Assembly (NCBI GenBank): GCA_037447655.1
Contig: JBBHKE010000247.1
Span: 62,001-126,000 of the forward strand
Length of the DNA: 64,000 nt
Reading direction: 5' to 3'
From: Zygnema cylindricum
Lineage: Eukaryota; Streptophyta; Zygnematophyceae; Zygnematales; Zygnemataceae
A program made the position numbers and the translations under genes. Of this stretch, positions 45,301 to 55,701 are shown piece by piece. The notes below the pieces were generated by a model. The model was given only the letters and a program-made list of their open reading frames with translations, was not told the DNA's origin and made no database searches. Position 1 is the first letter of the stretch, and every line of letters begins with the position of its first letter.

Positions 45301-47708
45301 TGAGATTTGGGAAAAAGAAACCGTTGTAGAATCTTTGTTGGACAGCCTTGCCTTTATTGTTGAGGATACTGATACCAGCTATGGTCCTTGCATTTACAGC
45401 TTTGTCAATTGTCGTTCCAAAAGACTCGTCACTTACGGAATCCCTACAACGAAGATCTCCCCGTGAAGGTATGTTTGCGTTCTTGTTGTATGTGAAACTG
45501 TTCCTGTTTCTGTCACGGTTTACTTGTAAGTCGACTGCTGTTAACATCCGTCGATCCAACTGTGAATCTCTATGAATTTGTGATTTACTGATGGATCTAA
45601 TTATATAGTGATTTACTGATGATAATGATTTACAATTGATGTAGTGATGTCCTGATGATATTATGATGTATTTATGATATAGTGACCACTGATGGTCTAG
45701 TGATATTCTGTTGACATAGTGATTTACTGATGATGTTGTGATTAACTGATGGTATTGTGAAAATTCTGATACAGTGTCTACATGTCAATTATCACTTTAA
45801 TGTGATTCACTGATGATGTGTGATGATGTACTGGTGATGTAAACAGATTAGCAGAGATTGTCAAGAACTTGAACCTGCGGTTGGACACCAACTTGCCAAA
45901 CTATTATATTTGGAGCCCGACAGTGAATTAATGGTAAGTACACACCGCCCAACGTCGTTTGAGTCAGACTATTATTAGCGAATTACCACTAATTACCACT
46001 GAATTATTAGCGTTATTACCACTAATTTATGGGCCAAAAAAACTTTCACTCGAATTAGAATGATGAACTCTAATAGCGATGTGCAGTGTAGAATGCAATC
46101 TAAATTGAAACAATTCTGGGTTTAGACGATTTATGTTTGTGATTTTGAAGCTTAGCTGAGTTGTTTTGGCGTTTCTTGCGTTCATTATGGTATGAGAACA
46201 AAGAAGGAACCCGTATGACTATTTTATAACCTTTCTCTTTTTTTATTTTTCTTCTTTGACAGGCGGTCGCAAAGGTGACGGAGTCTAATTGGGAAGAAGA
46301 GGAAAGCAAAAGTGGAATAGCCGGAAGACCAGAAGTAGAGGACACAAAAATAGTTCCCTTCGAGGATGGAGAAAGTGAAGAAGAGAGTAGTGAAGAAGAG
46401 GACGAAGAGGAAGATTTTGCTAACAATAACAAGAATCAAATGGGTCCAATGGGGCGTGGCCAATGGTATGGAGGGAGAGGTAGACCTTTACCGGGGAGAG
46501 GGACACCATATGGAATGCCTCCACAAGGGATACCTCCACCAGGAGACACTTATCGAATGGGTCCTGGAAATCCCGGTAATGGTTTTGGAGGTATTATTCC
46601 TGCCGAGGAAGCTTTTGGAGGTGGTAATATGATGGGTGGTCCTGGTCCCTCCTTTTCCCCATTTAGACCCATTCGTCCCGGCTTCCCTAACGGGAGACCC
46701 GATTTTCCGAGACCGGATTTTTCAGGTCCTCATTTCAACGGTCCAGATTTTCCAGGAAGGAATTTCCCTCGTCCTGATTTTTCAGGAAACGATTTTCTCC
46801 CTCGACCTCCTCCATTTTCCGGTGCAGAATTTGGCACGGAATTTGCTCGTCCGGATTTTCCGGGTCCTGGTTTTCCAGGTCAAGAATTTGGAGGGATTCC
46901 TGGACCAGGAGGGATGGGAGAGGTTTTTGGGCCTCGAAGAGGAGGAGGATATCCGGGAATGGGGCCGAGAGTGAGAAATAATATGGGGTTTAGGGGTTCT
47001 AGGCCAATGTTTCCACCTGGAGGAGGAGGACCGGGAGGGTTTATGGGTCCAGAGGGACCAATGGCAGGTTGGGCAGGTGGAGGTGGAGGAGGAGGGGGGG
47101 TACCGGGAGGCAGTAATGGGCCTCCGTTTATGGGTCCAGGAGGTCCAGGTCTTCAACAACCATTTGTGGGAGGAGAGAGAGGAGGTCATGGAGGCTTACA
47201 AGGAGGAATTCGACCGCCGATATCTATGGGAAGGGGAGCAGGAGGAGTAGTGCCTTTTAGGTCAGCTCCTCCCAGTGGGGGGAGTGCAGGGAGAGGTTCG
47301 GCTGGTAGAGAGTCTCCTGCTTCTGGAGAAGATGCTGGCGATAGTAATAATATAAACAATAATACTGCTACTACTACTACTATTACGAATACTACCAATA
47401 ATAATAATAATACGAACAAGAAGACTCAGCATACAACGGCTCATAATAGTACAGAAGAAACGGAACGGCTTCATACAAGTAGTCAGTCTTTAAGTCGTCG
47501 GAGATTCGAAGAAGAGGAAGGAGTAAGTGAAGACGAAGCTCCAAGAAGGTCGAGGCATAAGAGGAGGAAAACTTGGGAGGAGGAAGAGGACGAAGAGGAG
47601 ATGAGATGGGACGATTATGTGGAGGGAGCCGATCCATGGGAGGCGGCGAGACAAGCTGAGACAGCCGGAAATACAAACGGGGGGGAGGATAATAATGTAG
47701 ATTATTGA
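42320..47708 (+). CDS. CPSF30: CPSF30 with YTH domain (cleavage and polyadenylation specificity factor 30 kDa, long form), seven exons
   Basis: Exons: 42320-42639, 43898-44308, 44599-44761, 44906-45016, 45400-45468, 45847-45933, 46263-47708. All introns are GT-AG, and the joined frame is exactly 2607 nt (868 residues plus TGA). It starts MEDGEGLQDFDFEQGLD, as in plant CPSF30. Three CCCH fingers span residues about 50-125 (CRHWLRGLCMKGNDCGFLH; CRFFAKWGECREPDCFFKH; CNMY, then KLGFCPNGPECRYRH). The YTH fold spans about 245-387 (YFIVKSNNIENLDLSVKRG, LWATHRNNE, GGAVVGAGWKYANG), a reader of N6-methyladenosine. The C-terminal 480 residues are one exon: acidic, then Gly/Pro-rich with repeated RPDF/GPDFPG motifs, then Asn/Thr tracts and a basic-acidic end (RHKRRKTWEEEE). 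It acts in nuclear pre-mRNA 3' processing and m6A-dependent poly(A) site choice. It appears intact. Confidence 0.95.
44320..44422. repeat. CT microsatellite in CPSF30 intron 2
   Basis: About 100 bp of (CT)n and CCCTCT runs, starting soon after the donor at 44309. Antisense ORFs across it are spurious. Confidence 0.9.
45583..45843. repeat. Degenerate 'gtgatttactgatg' repeat in CPSF30 intron 5
   Basis: About a dozen imperfect copies of 'tgatttactgatgat' or 'tgatatagtga' run up to the exon 6 acceptor (45845-45846). Confidence 0.7.
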
Positions 47709-48578
47709 CACGGGACTTTTATATTTGTTTTTTTTTTTTTTTGGTGGATAGAAAATTAGGGAGAAGAGATTTTTGTGTAAAACAGCATAGACAGGGCAGA
47801 AGAGTTTACGGAATGTTTTTATGGAAAGTTATGGAAAGTTACGAAAAATGTGGTTTTGTAGTTTGTAGGTGGAGGAATGAATGAGCGAATGATTTTGTTG
47901 ACATTATTAAACGAACTGTTATTTAGATGCCAGTTTTTTTTTGTTTTTTTTGTTTTTTTCTTCCTTACAGTACCAAAATGTAACGGCAGGAGTGGGGAAT
48001 TGATTCGCTGTAAAATCTGATCTATAGTATTTTTTGCAACTTAAAAGACAAAAAAGGATTGTAGTGGGTCCTCGTTGCAATATTTTCGATTTCTCAGTTT
48101 TATTTTGTTTTATTGCTCCAAAGAGGCGATGTCACCGGTTAATGTCTTTTTTTTTTCTGTAATTTCCTTGATATTAGTCTTTGCGTTTTGTAAATTGTAG
48201 GTGGTTGTTATTATTATATATCAGAGACAGAAGTTTCTGAAAGGAGATATTTTACTCCGGTAAATTTTTTCAATTTTGTTAGTTTTCTATGGATGATTGA
48301 AATTCGACTCTAATTTAATTCTATTGCAATGCGTGTCTGTTTCTGGGAAGCATATTTTAATTATGTCCAAAAAATGGATACTAAGCATTTGGTATTTGTG
48401 TGATAAATGGATATTGGTATTTGTATACTGGTTGTTTGTTGGAAATATAGGATGTCGGTATCTGTATCATAGAGCTCCATTAAGAAAGAAAGATGGTACA
48501 GTCGCGAATCATAAATAGTTTTGAGGCTTGATTTGGCCGAGCGTGACGACTCGTATATTTTTCATTTGGTTTCATTGA
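47709..48578. other. CPSF30 3' UTR and flank
   Basis: T-rich sequence with no further domain. I did not find an unambiguous AATAAA signal. Short ORFs (for example 48297-48518) lack any family signature. Confidence 0.5.
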
Positions 48579-48835
48579 TATTTTTCCATAGTTGTTCAAA
48601 ACGCATTTTACGCACGATTCGAAGGCGCGTACAATACGTAGAAACTGGAGAGGTCGATTTGACAAAATCGTAAAAATCATTAATGAATTTTTGTCCGTAC
48701 AAATCCGTACGTGTTAAAAAAAATAAATTGAACATATGCCGCAGTTTGGACGCTTTTCGTTAAATGAGCAGTGGAAAAGCTTATTGATTTTATATCCTTA
48801 TCACACCGCGACTATTTTTCTGAACATGCACATCA

Positions 48836-48917
48836 ACTGGTTACAGACGACGTCCGCAACATACAGCAAGAAATAATCTGCAGGTTCAGGTTCAAATCCT
48901 GACCGACGCCTCTTTTT
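48836..48917 (+). other. tRNA-like segment in MITE copy B
   Basis: 'caactggttacag' (A-box-like), T-arm 'tcaggttcaaatcctga' with a perfect 5-bp stem and B box GGTTCAAATCC, then T6 at 48912-48917. No acceptor stem pairs, so it is not called a tRNA gene. The counterpart in copy C (about 49913-49990) is more degenerate. Confidence 0.5.
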
Positions 48918-49295
48918 TGTCCGAACAGTATTCTGTCTGTTTGTCTCAGACAGGCAGCCATAGCGTTCGTACACATTTTGAACTTATGGCGCGCAAGTAT
49001 TGTGACGCCGCAACGTCTCTTTTTGAAATTGTCCGTAGATGTACGATAAATTTCCGTACATATCCTTGGACATTCTGTTCAGTTTACAGAACAGAAAGTA
49101 CAGATACGTGTATCGTATCTTTTCGTAAACCTCCGTACAGTTCCCGTAAAGAACCGTACAGTTAGCGTAATTTGTTTATAGGTTTCCCGTAAATTTTCAG
49201 TTGCAGTCTACAGTAGACGTTTTTTTGCGTTTTTTTCAAAAGTCACATACAATACGTAGAAACTGAAAAAAATGAAAAAATCGCGCGATTTGAAC

Positions 49296-49561
49296 CATAG
49301 TTCAAAAGTAGGCGTTTTATCGTAGGCCTTTGGTAGGCGCAAGTTGTGTTATGGGCTTTTCATGTGATCTTCTTAGATCGCTACTTTGATCAGCGACCAT
49401 CCGATGACGTTTAATTCTCTATCAAACGATGTGTAACTCAAACCTGTTACTTTTTTTTGTCATTTTGCGACCAATACGATATGGGTCTTAAGGTCATATT
49501 GTATGTTTTGCGTAGAATAGGCATGTTGTATGGGCCTACTTTCACCTACTTTTGAACTATG
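49296..49561. mobile_element. hAT-type MITE nested in copy B (266 bp)
   Basis: Perfect 17-bp TIRs CATAGTTCAAAAGTAGG at both ends and a perfect 8-bp target duplication ATTTGAAC (49288-49295 and 49562-49569). Removing it restores the right end of copy B, so the insertion is younger than B. Confidence 0.92.
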
Positions 49562-49664
49562 ATTTGAACAACTAGGTACTTTTCCCGTTTAAAGTTTATT
49601 TCATTTCGTGCGAGTTGATTTTTCGTACATTACTTTTAGTACTTTCGTTTTGATTGGTTTCATT

Positions 49665-50448
49665 CATAGTTGTTCATGGCGATTAGTGCGAACGTACCAA
49701 TCGCGACGAATAATACGTAACGAACGCATTGAATCTTTTGAACAAATCGTTAAAAATCGTTAATGAATTTCCTTCCGTACTATTCCGTACATGAAAAAAA
49801 AAACTTATACATATAGCGCGGTTTGTAAGTTTTTCCCGTTAAATGAGCCGTAAAACATTATAAATGTTTTAATAAGTTTTACACTCCATTAACGCACTGA
49901 AATTTCTCCATAGACTGGCTAAGGACACCATATTAGTAGTCTACGTCAATGTGTCAGGGATTTGGGTTAAAATCTCGGTAAACGCAATTTTTGACAAAGT
50001 CCGTCTGTCTGATACTATCTGACAAACATCCATGGTCGCCTTCTCCCTCTATCTTTTCAACATTCCATGGCGGCTTCTTTCAAAAAAAAATGAAGAAGAC
50101 GTTCGTACAATTTTCAAACTTACAGCGCAAAAATAGTTTGAAATTTCAAACGTCTCCTTTCGAAAATGTCCATACATTTTCGATAAAATTACGTACATGT
50201 TCCGTGGATCCTCCGTTCAGTTCACTATACAGAAAGTACCAATAACTGCGACGTATGTTTTCCTCAAATTCCGTACATTTCCGTAACAAACCGTACCTTT
50301 TATTGATATACCGTACTCTTCCCGTAAATTGTCCGTTCAGTCTACCAGACAGCAAGTACATCGCGTTTTTTTGCGATTTTTTCAAAAGTCACGAACTATA
50401 CGTTTCAATCGGAAAAAAGGAAAAAATCGCACGATTTGAACAACTATG
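49665..50448 (+). mobile_element. hAT-type MITE, family M, copy C (784 bp)
   Basis: CATAGTTGTTC at the start and GAACAACTATG at the end, flanked by GTTTCATT and GTTTCTGT (6 of 8). Interior parallels copy B throughout, including a tRNA-like 'gggttaaaatctc' with a T5 run near 49965-49990. Confidence 0.8.
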
Positions 50449-50950
50449 GTTTCTGTTCACGTCGTTGCGTCTAAGTTCAATGTAATACTTCGCGATTAGA
50501 TTTCAATTTTACCGGCCGTGTGAAATGTTGTTTTTTTTATGACGGTCGACGTTCACAAGCGCGTCAACATTTTAACCGGTTGTTACAATATTTCGCAAGT
50601 CAATGTTGTTCTACGGATTGACTGTCAAATCTAAACTCAACGGGACGTAACTTGTGACAAACCTAAACTATACTTAAAATGTACAAATTCTGACAAGTTG
50701 ATGCAGGTGACTGCGCGCAGCAAAAATTGTCACTGCGATAATCAATTCCCTTTTTTAAATCTAGAGAACAGCGTGACGACATGTTCTATGTGAGTATTTT
50801 CGCCGTCAATTTGTGAGTTTGCATGGTTAACGACAATAACACACCGGATTGGATGTTTAATAGGCACCGAATGGGAATGGGCCGAACCTTTTCCTAGAGC
50901 TGTAGGTTTGTGCTTTAACGTGCGTCAACTGTTAATCATTTTTTGACTTT
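50449..50950. other. No gene seen
   Basis: Unique-looking sequence between MITE copy C and the LTR of copia B. Confidence 0.4.
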
Positions 50951-50953
50951 TCC

Positions 50954-51936
50954 TGCCTTGTTCTACAACCACCGTTGCAGGAGGAGGTTCAGCAGTAGTA
51001 GTGGAAGTAGACATGGAAAACAACAGAAGCTATCAAACACCTACTCAACAGCCAACTTTCAACTTACACAAAATATGACTCAAAAGGCTAATATGCCTCA
51101 AATTTCTCCCAGTGATACAAAACAGAGTAAACTGACAATTCTCAAAATTGCAGCTCAAATGACCAAGTAAACCATAAGATATGAATCCTGGATTTTTCCC
51201 AAAAACTGCCCTTAAAATGTCATGATCCCAAAACTGGATGATACAAAATTTGCTAAGTCCTAAACTATATACTCACAGTGTGTATCTACTGGTCACACTA
51301 ATTCGGGTGGTCGTATTAGAGTACTATCCTGACTTACGACAAACTACACAACCTGTATGTCATTGTACTACGAGTACCTCCAAAACCCTAATTACTACCT
51401 GCCGCTAAATGAACAATGAAACACTAAATTCTAATGCACCAAATGCCAACAATGTGTTTTCCCAGATATTTACAAATTATGTCGGTACAATTAATGTTGC
51501 TGATGCTTAGTCGACATTAATCACAAAATCTAGATAAATGTTGATTTCGTCGTACGAACATCATGAGTGCGTACGGCGTAAGTACACATTGTGGTCCCAC
51601 TTTGATCGCGTACGTCAAATAAGTTTCTATTGACGTCCTACATTTGATCACGCACAATTTCCTCTCGAATGTTCGGATTAGTCTTCGTCCGTCCAATTCG
51701 TTGAACCTACCCGTACGATTTGCGACACGCATATGCAGGTGTCGGTCGCCACCCCAGAATATCTGCATCACTCCTATCGTCGACGCGTGTTCCTGCAAGT
51801 ACAATACATTTCTACTGTCTATCTGCTACTGTCACACTATTGAAGGTAAGTATTAAAACTATCATAGACAAAAATATTCTAAGTACTTAGTCTCCTTTCA
51901 CAACTCTATCTACTGAAATAAATATTTCAAATTACA
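50954..51936 (-). repeat. 3' LTR of copia B
   Basis: Ends ...CA before 'gaggagggt' of the polypurine tract (about 51937-51950 on the plus strand reads acccctcctcta-like pyrimidines) and includes the gag start segment. Compared with the 5' LTR it has about 265 extra bp (51585-51862) bounded by 'gtaagta' at both sides. Confidence 0.75.
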
Positions 51937-51944
51937 ACCCTCCT

Positions 51945-54659
51945 CTAAATCGTTAGACTCAGTAACTCACTAAGTCCAATAGCCTCTCTACAAAACTGCA
52001 ACTTAGGAGCAGTAAGGGCTTTAGTTAACATGTCAGCCACCATCTCCTCATCCGGTAAATAACACAATTTAATCACTTTTGCAAGCACTTTTTCTCTGAC
52101 AAAGTGAAGTCTAACATCCATGTGTTTGCTTTTAAAATGATGATTAGGGTTAAGAGGCAATGGCAATGGCTGCCTGATTGTCACACCACATAGACTGAGG
52201 ACTTGTTTGCATATACCCAAGTTCTTGTAAAATAGACTTAACCCATAAGAGCTCATTGAGGGCAGAAGCTGCTGCTATATATTTTGACTCCATTGTGGAT
52301 TGAGTTGTAACATTTTGTAGTTTGCTACTCCAGCAACAAGTTCCATCTCCAATCTTAACAACAAAACGGGTTGTAGATTTCCGGTTTGGCATGTCTCCAT
52401 AGCTAGCGTCGCTCCACGTCTGTATTTTCACTTCTCCTCTTCCGAGTACAAGCTTAAGATTTCAAGTTCCTGCAAGATATCTCAACACCCTTTTTGCTGC
52501 TTCCCAGTCTGCCTTTTTAGGATTCTGCAGACTTCTACTCAAGACCCCCACAGCTGCTGCGATATCAGGTATCGTACAGTTCATAAAATATATAAGACTT
52601 CCAACTACTTGTCTATATGACTTTGAAGCCATAAACTCCCTCATCGACTCTAGACTCTCACACACCATAATGCCTGAATCAGAATCCCTTCCGTCCAATT
52701 TATGCCTGAATTCCATAGGAGTTATAGATCCCTTTACATCTTTCATTTCAAATCTTTCCAACATGTTACTTATTGCTTTTTTCTGAGTCAAAATAATCAG
52801 CCTTTTGTTTCTATCTCTTTTTACCGGTATTCCTAAGATATAATTCGACTCACCTAGGTCCTTCATCTCAAACCTTGACCTTAAAGCCGCTTTAATGCGG
52901 TTTTTTTCATCCATTGACTTACTTATTATAATAAGTCATCCACATATACACCAATGTATATTATCCCATCCTCCCCTTGTAAGACATATATAGAATCATC
53001 TGAGCTAATTCTCTTAAATCCTAGCCCAGTCAAAAACTCATCTAACCTCAAATTCCACTACCGCGGGGCTTGTTTTAGCCCATACAAAGATTTCATCAAT
53101 TTACACACTAATTATTCCTTTCCCTTTTCAACATTTATTACAGGTTGCTTCATATAAATGGTCTCTTCTAACTCTCCATGCAGAAAGGCCGTTTTAACAT
53201 CCATTTGATGTTTTTCCATATTCTTTATAGCCGCTAGACTTGGCAAAATTCTGACAGTGGGTAATTTGACAACTGGAGAGAGGTTTCTTCAAAGTCAATA
53301 CCTTCTTTTTGATTTTACCCTTTGGCCACTAGTCTGGCCTTATACCTTTCAATGGTGTTGTCCGGGTTCATCTTCACTTTGAATACCCATTTGTTGCCGA
53401 TGGCTTTTCTGCCCGGAGGAAGATCCACCAACTCCCATGTCTGTGCCTCCATAATAGACTTCATTTCATCGTTTGCTGCCTTGATCCACTGATTTCTCTC
53501 AGGTGATGAGAAAGCCTCCTGAATCGTTAGAGGCTCCTCTGTGGCTGCAAAAAAAGCAAAGTGAGAGCTTACATGCAGACGGCTGCTAGGTCTTTCCCCC
53601 CCCGGAAATTCCGAGGCTGAAATCGTCGACAACCTCTGAATTTTCTGTTTTGTTTGAACCGTAACTTGAGCTGGTACTGAGTGTGTAGCAGTTCCTTTTG
53701 CGTGAGGTACAAATTGTGGTGAAGCATCCTGTGAAGGCACCAAAGGAACTGAAGGAAGAAGTGTCTCACTTGCCGGTGGAAAGTAGACTCGCTGCGTGTG
53801 GTGAAAAATAACACATTTTTGTTTTTCATTTGGCAGTTGATCTAGCACTTTAAAAAGGTCAACCGAATCCTGTTCATCTTTAATCTGGATATTCCTAGAG
53901 ATAATCACTTTTTGTTACTCAAATACAAAAACTCTATACCCTTTCGCATTATCATCATACCCCATGAAAATCCCAGGTAGGCCTTTAGCCTCCTTTTCCC
54001 ATCTATTATGTGAAGTATCTAAAATAAAACACTTGTTGCCAAAGATCTTAAAGTGACTAACATCAGGTTTTTCTTCCTTCCAAAGCTCATAAGGTGTAGT
54101 GCTGCAAAATCTAGAAGCAATTCTGTTCTTAATATAAACAGCACAGTTAAATGCTTCGGCATAGAATTTCAAATCTAACCCTTTTTCTGGAAACATGGAC
54201 CTCACTCTCTCTGTCACTGTCCATTTAATCTCTCAGAAACACCATTCTGTTCCGGTGTATATGGCACTGTAAGATTGTGACTGATACCTTCTTGAAGGAG
54301 AAATTCTTCGAATTCCTTTGATGTGTATTCTCCTCGTTGTCCGATCTCAACGCCAATATTGGAACTCCATGAAGCTTTTCCGCCCACGCTATGTAGTGTC
54401 TGAAGTGATTAAACACTTCACTTTTATATTGCATGAAGTAAACTTTGGTGTACCTAGAGTAGTCATCTGTAAATGTGACCATATAGTAGACGCCTCCAGC
54501 CGAAGCCACTTGTGAAGGACCGAGAACATCAGAATGTATTAGTTGCAGAACTCTTTCCGATCTGTGGTCTATTTGCTGAGGAAATGGCAATCCGTGGATC
54601 TTGCCAAGTGAACAACCATCACATTATTTTATAGGATGAGAGGTGAGAGAAACTACATC
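51945..54659 (-). pseudogene. Copia B integrase, RT and RNase H, broken
   Basis: Integrase: CDGCSLGKIHGLPFP, FTDDYSRYTKVYFMQ, ALRSDN (then a frameshift), PYELWKEEKPDVSHFKIFG. RT: ETWELVDLPPGRKAIGNKWVF, then YKARLVAKG and YVDDLL followed by stops near 52930. RNase H: TWSDASYGDMPNRKSTTRFV, CCWSSKLQNV, LLWVKSILQELGYM, and HHFKSKHMDVRLHFVREKV near 52100. Heavily interrupted; no intact domain longer than about 200 residues. Confidence 0.88.
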
Positions 54660-55701
54660 TGTATAAATTAAAGGTTCTTTTAGTATTTTCTAGGTTTTGT
54701 GAAAGATAAAATGCAAAAAGAAGCAGAGGCAGTCTGCCTCTAACTCCTCTCTCCAGCTCCCACACTTGTCGCAGTCACTGAAAGTTGGAGAGGGAGCTAG
54801 AGCCATGGCTGCCTATGCTATCCAGACGAGGACGGACATTAGATTGGTAGATTTACCAAAATGGTACTTGACGGACCCAGGATTTAAACCTGGTACCTGC
54901 CGTCCGTGAATTCCGTCAGTAGCCGGTAGCCTTATCCAATTAGTCTCAGACCAAGGTTACATGATATACGGTGTGATAAATTAATAAATGTTTACACGTA
55001 GACTATTTCATTTAACTAGATATTTTGACACAGATACATTTTGTGTTGTACGGGTTACAAAACATCCGAATTAGATACCGCGCACTTTGTTTCGAAAGCG
55101 AAACAAATACCGCGCAAGTATTTATGATGGCTACGATTGAAATCGTGTTTAAACAGACGGCCCCAAAGCATGTCGAGATCGCGGAATAGGTTTTCGGCGG
55201 TTTGCGGTCGACGTCACATCGATTAACACGTGGCACAACTTCATTGGATTACTGCATCTTCGGGGGTTACAGGAACAAATCCAAATATGACATGTGTTGA
55301 CTCGATGGCCATGTCGTACAATGGCCGTACAGAAAGTACACCGACACCTGTACCTTTTTGTACGACACATTATAATGATTGGTGCCGTACTTCCTTAGAA
55401 AGAGTTTTAGAGAGAGATATGACTTAGAAAAATTTGATAGATTGGACCCTCTCTCCCAGAGAGCTTCTGTACAAAAGGTCAACTTTGACCCTCCATAACT
55501 TACTGCTCAATGGGAGCAAATTCAGAGATTCTTTTTGCTATAGACTCAAGGGAGTCTTGCCTTCACACGGAGGAAAGTGGTTAGAGTTTTTGTCTGACAA
55601 GATGGTAGTTATTCGTGTTGAAACACAAAAGGGTCAGGGTTATCATAGAGGCTTCGTGTGAGCTGCCTACTCTGAGGACCTATGGAGGTCTGAGAGTTGC
55701 A
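54660..55701 (+). repeat. 5' LTR of copia A (1042 bp)
   Basis: Starts TGTATAAATTAAAGG, ends GAGAGTTGCA before the primer-binding site. Contains an antisense tRNA-like segment (54866-54952) and an antisense leader/ORF at 54798. Confidence 0.9.
54858..54952 (-). other. tRNA-like segment in the 5' LTR of copia A (antisense)
   Basis: Minus strand reads 'aattggataaggc' (A-box-like), 'cggctactgacgg', B box GGTTTAAATCC (54890-54880) and T4 (54861-54858). It lies about 200 bp from the LTR start, as in copia C. Its counterpart in the 3' LTR is 60221-60313. Confidence 0.55.

Larger units (their letters stand above)
48587..49576 (+). mobile_element. hAT-type MITE, family M, copy B (with nested element)
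   Basis: Starts CATAGTTGTTCAAAACGC, ends GAACAACTAGG, flanked by TATTTTTC (48579-48586) and TACTTTTC (49577-49584), 7 of 8 identical. A different 266-bp MITE is inserted at 49296. Without it the element is about 720 bp, alignable with copy C. It contains a B-box-like 'ggttcaaatcc' followed by T6 (48891-48917). Confidence 0.8.
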
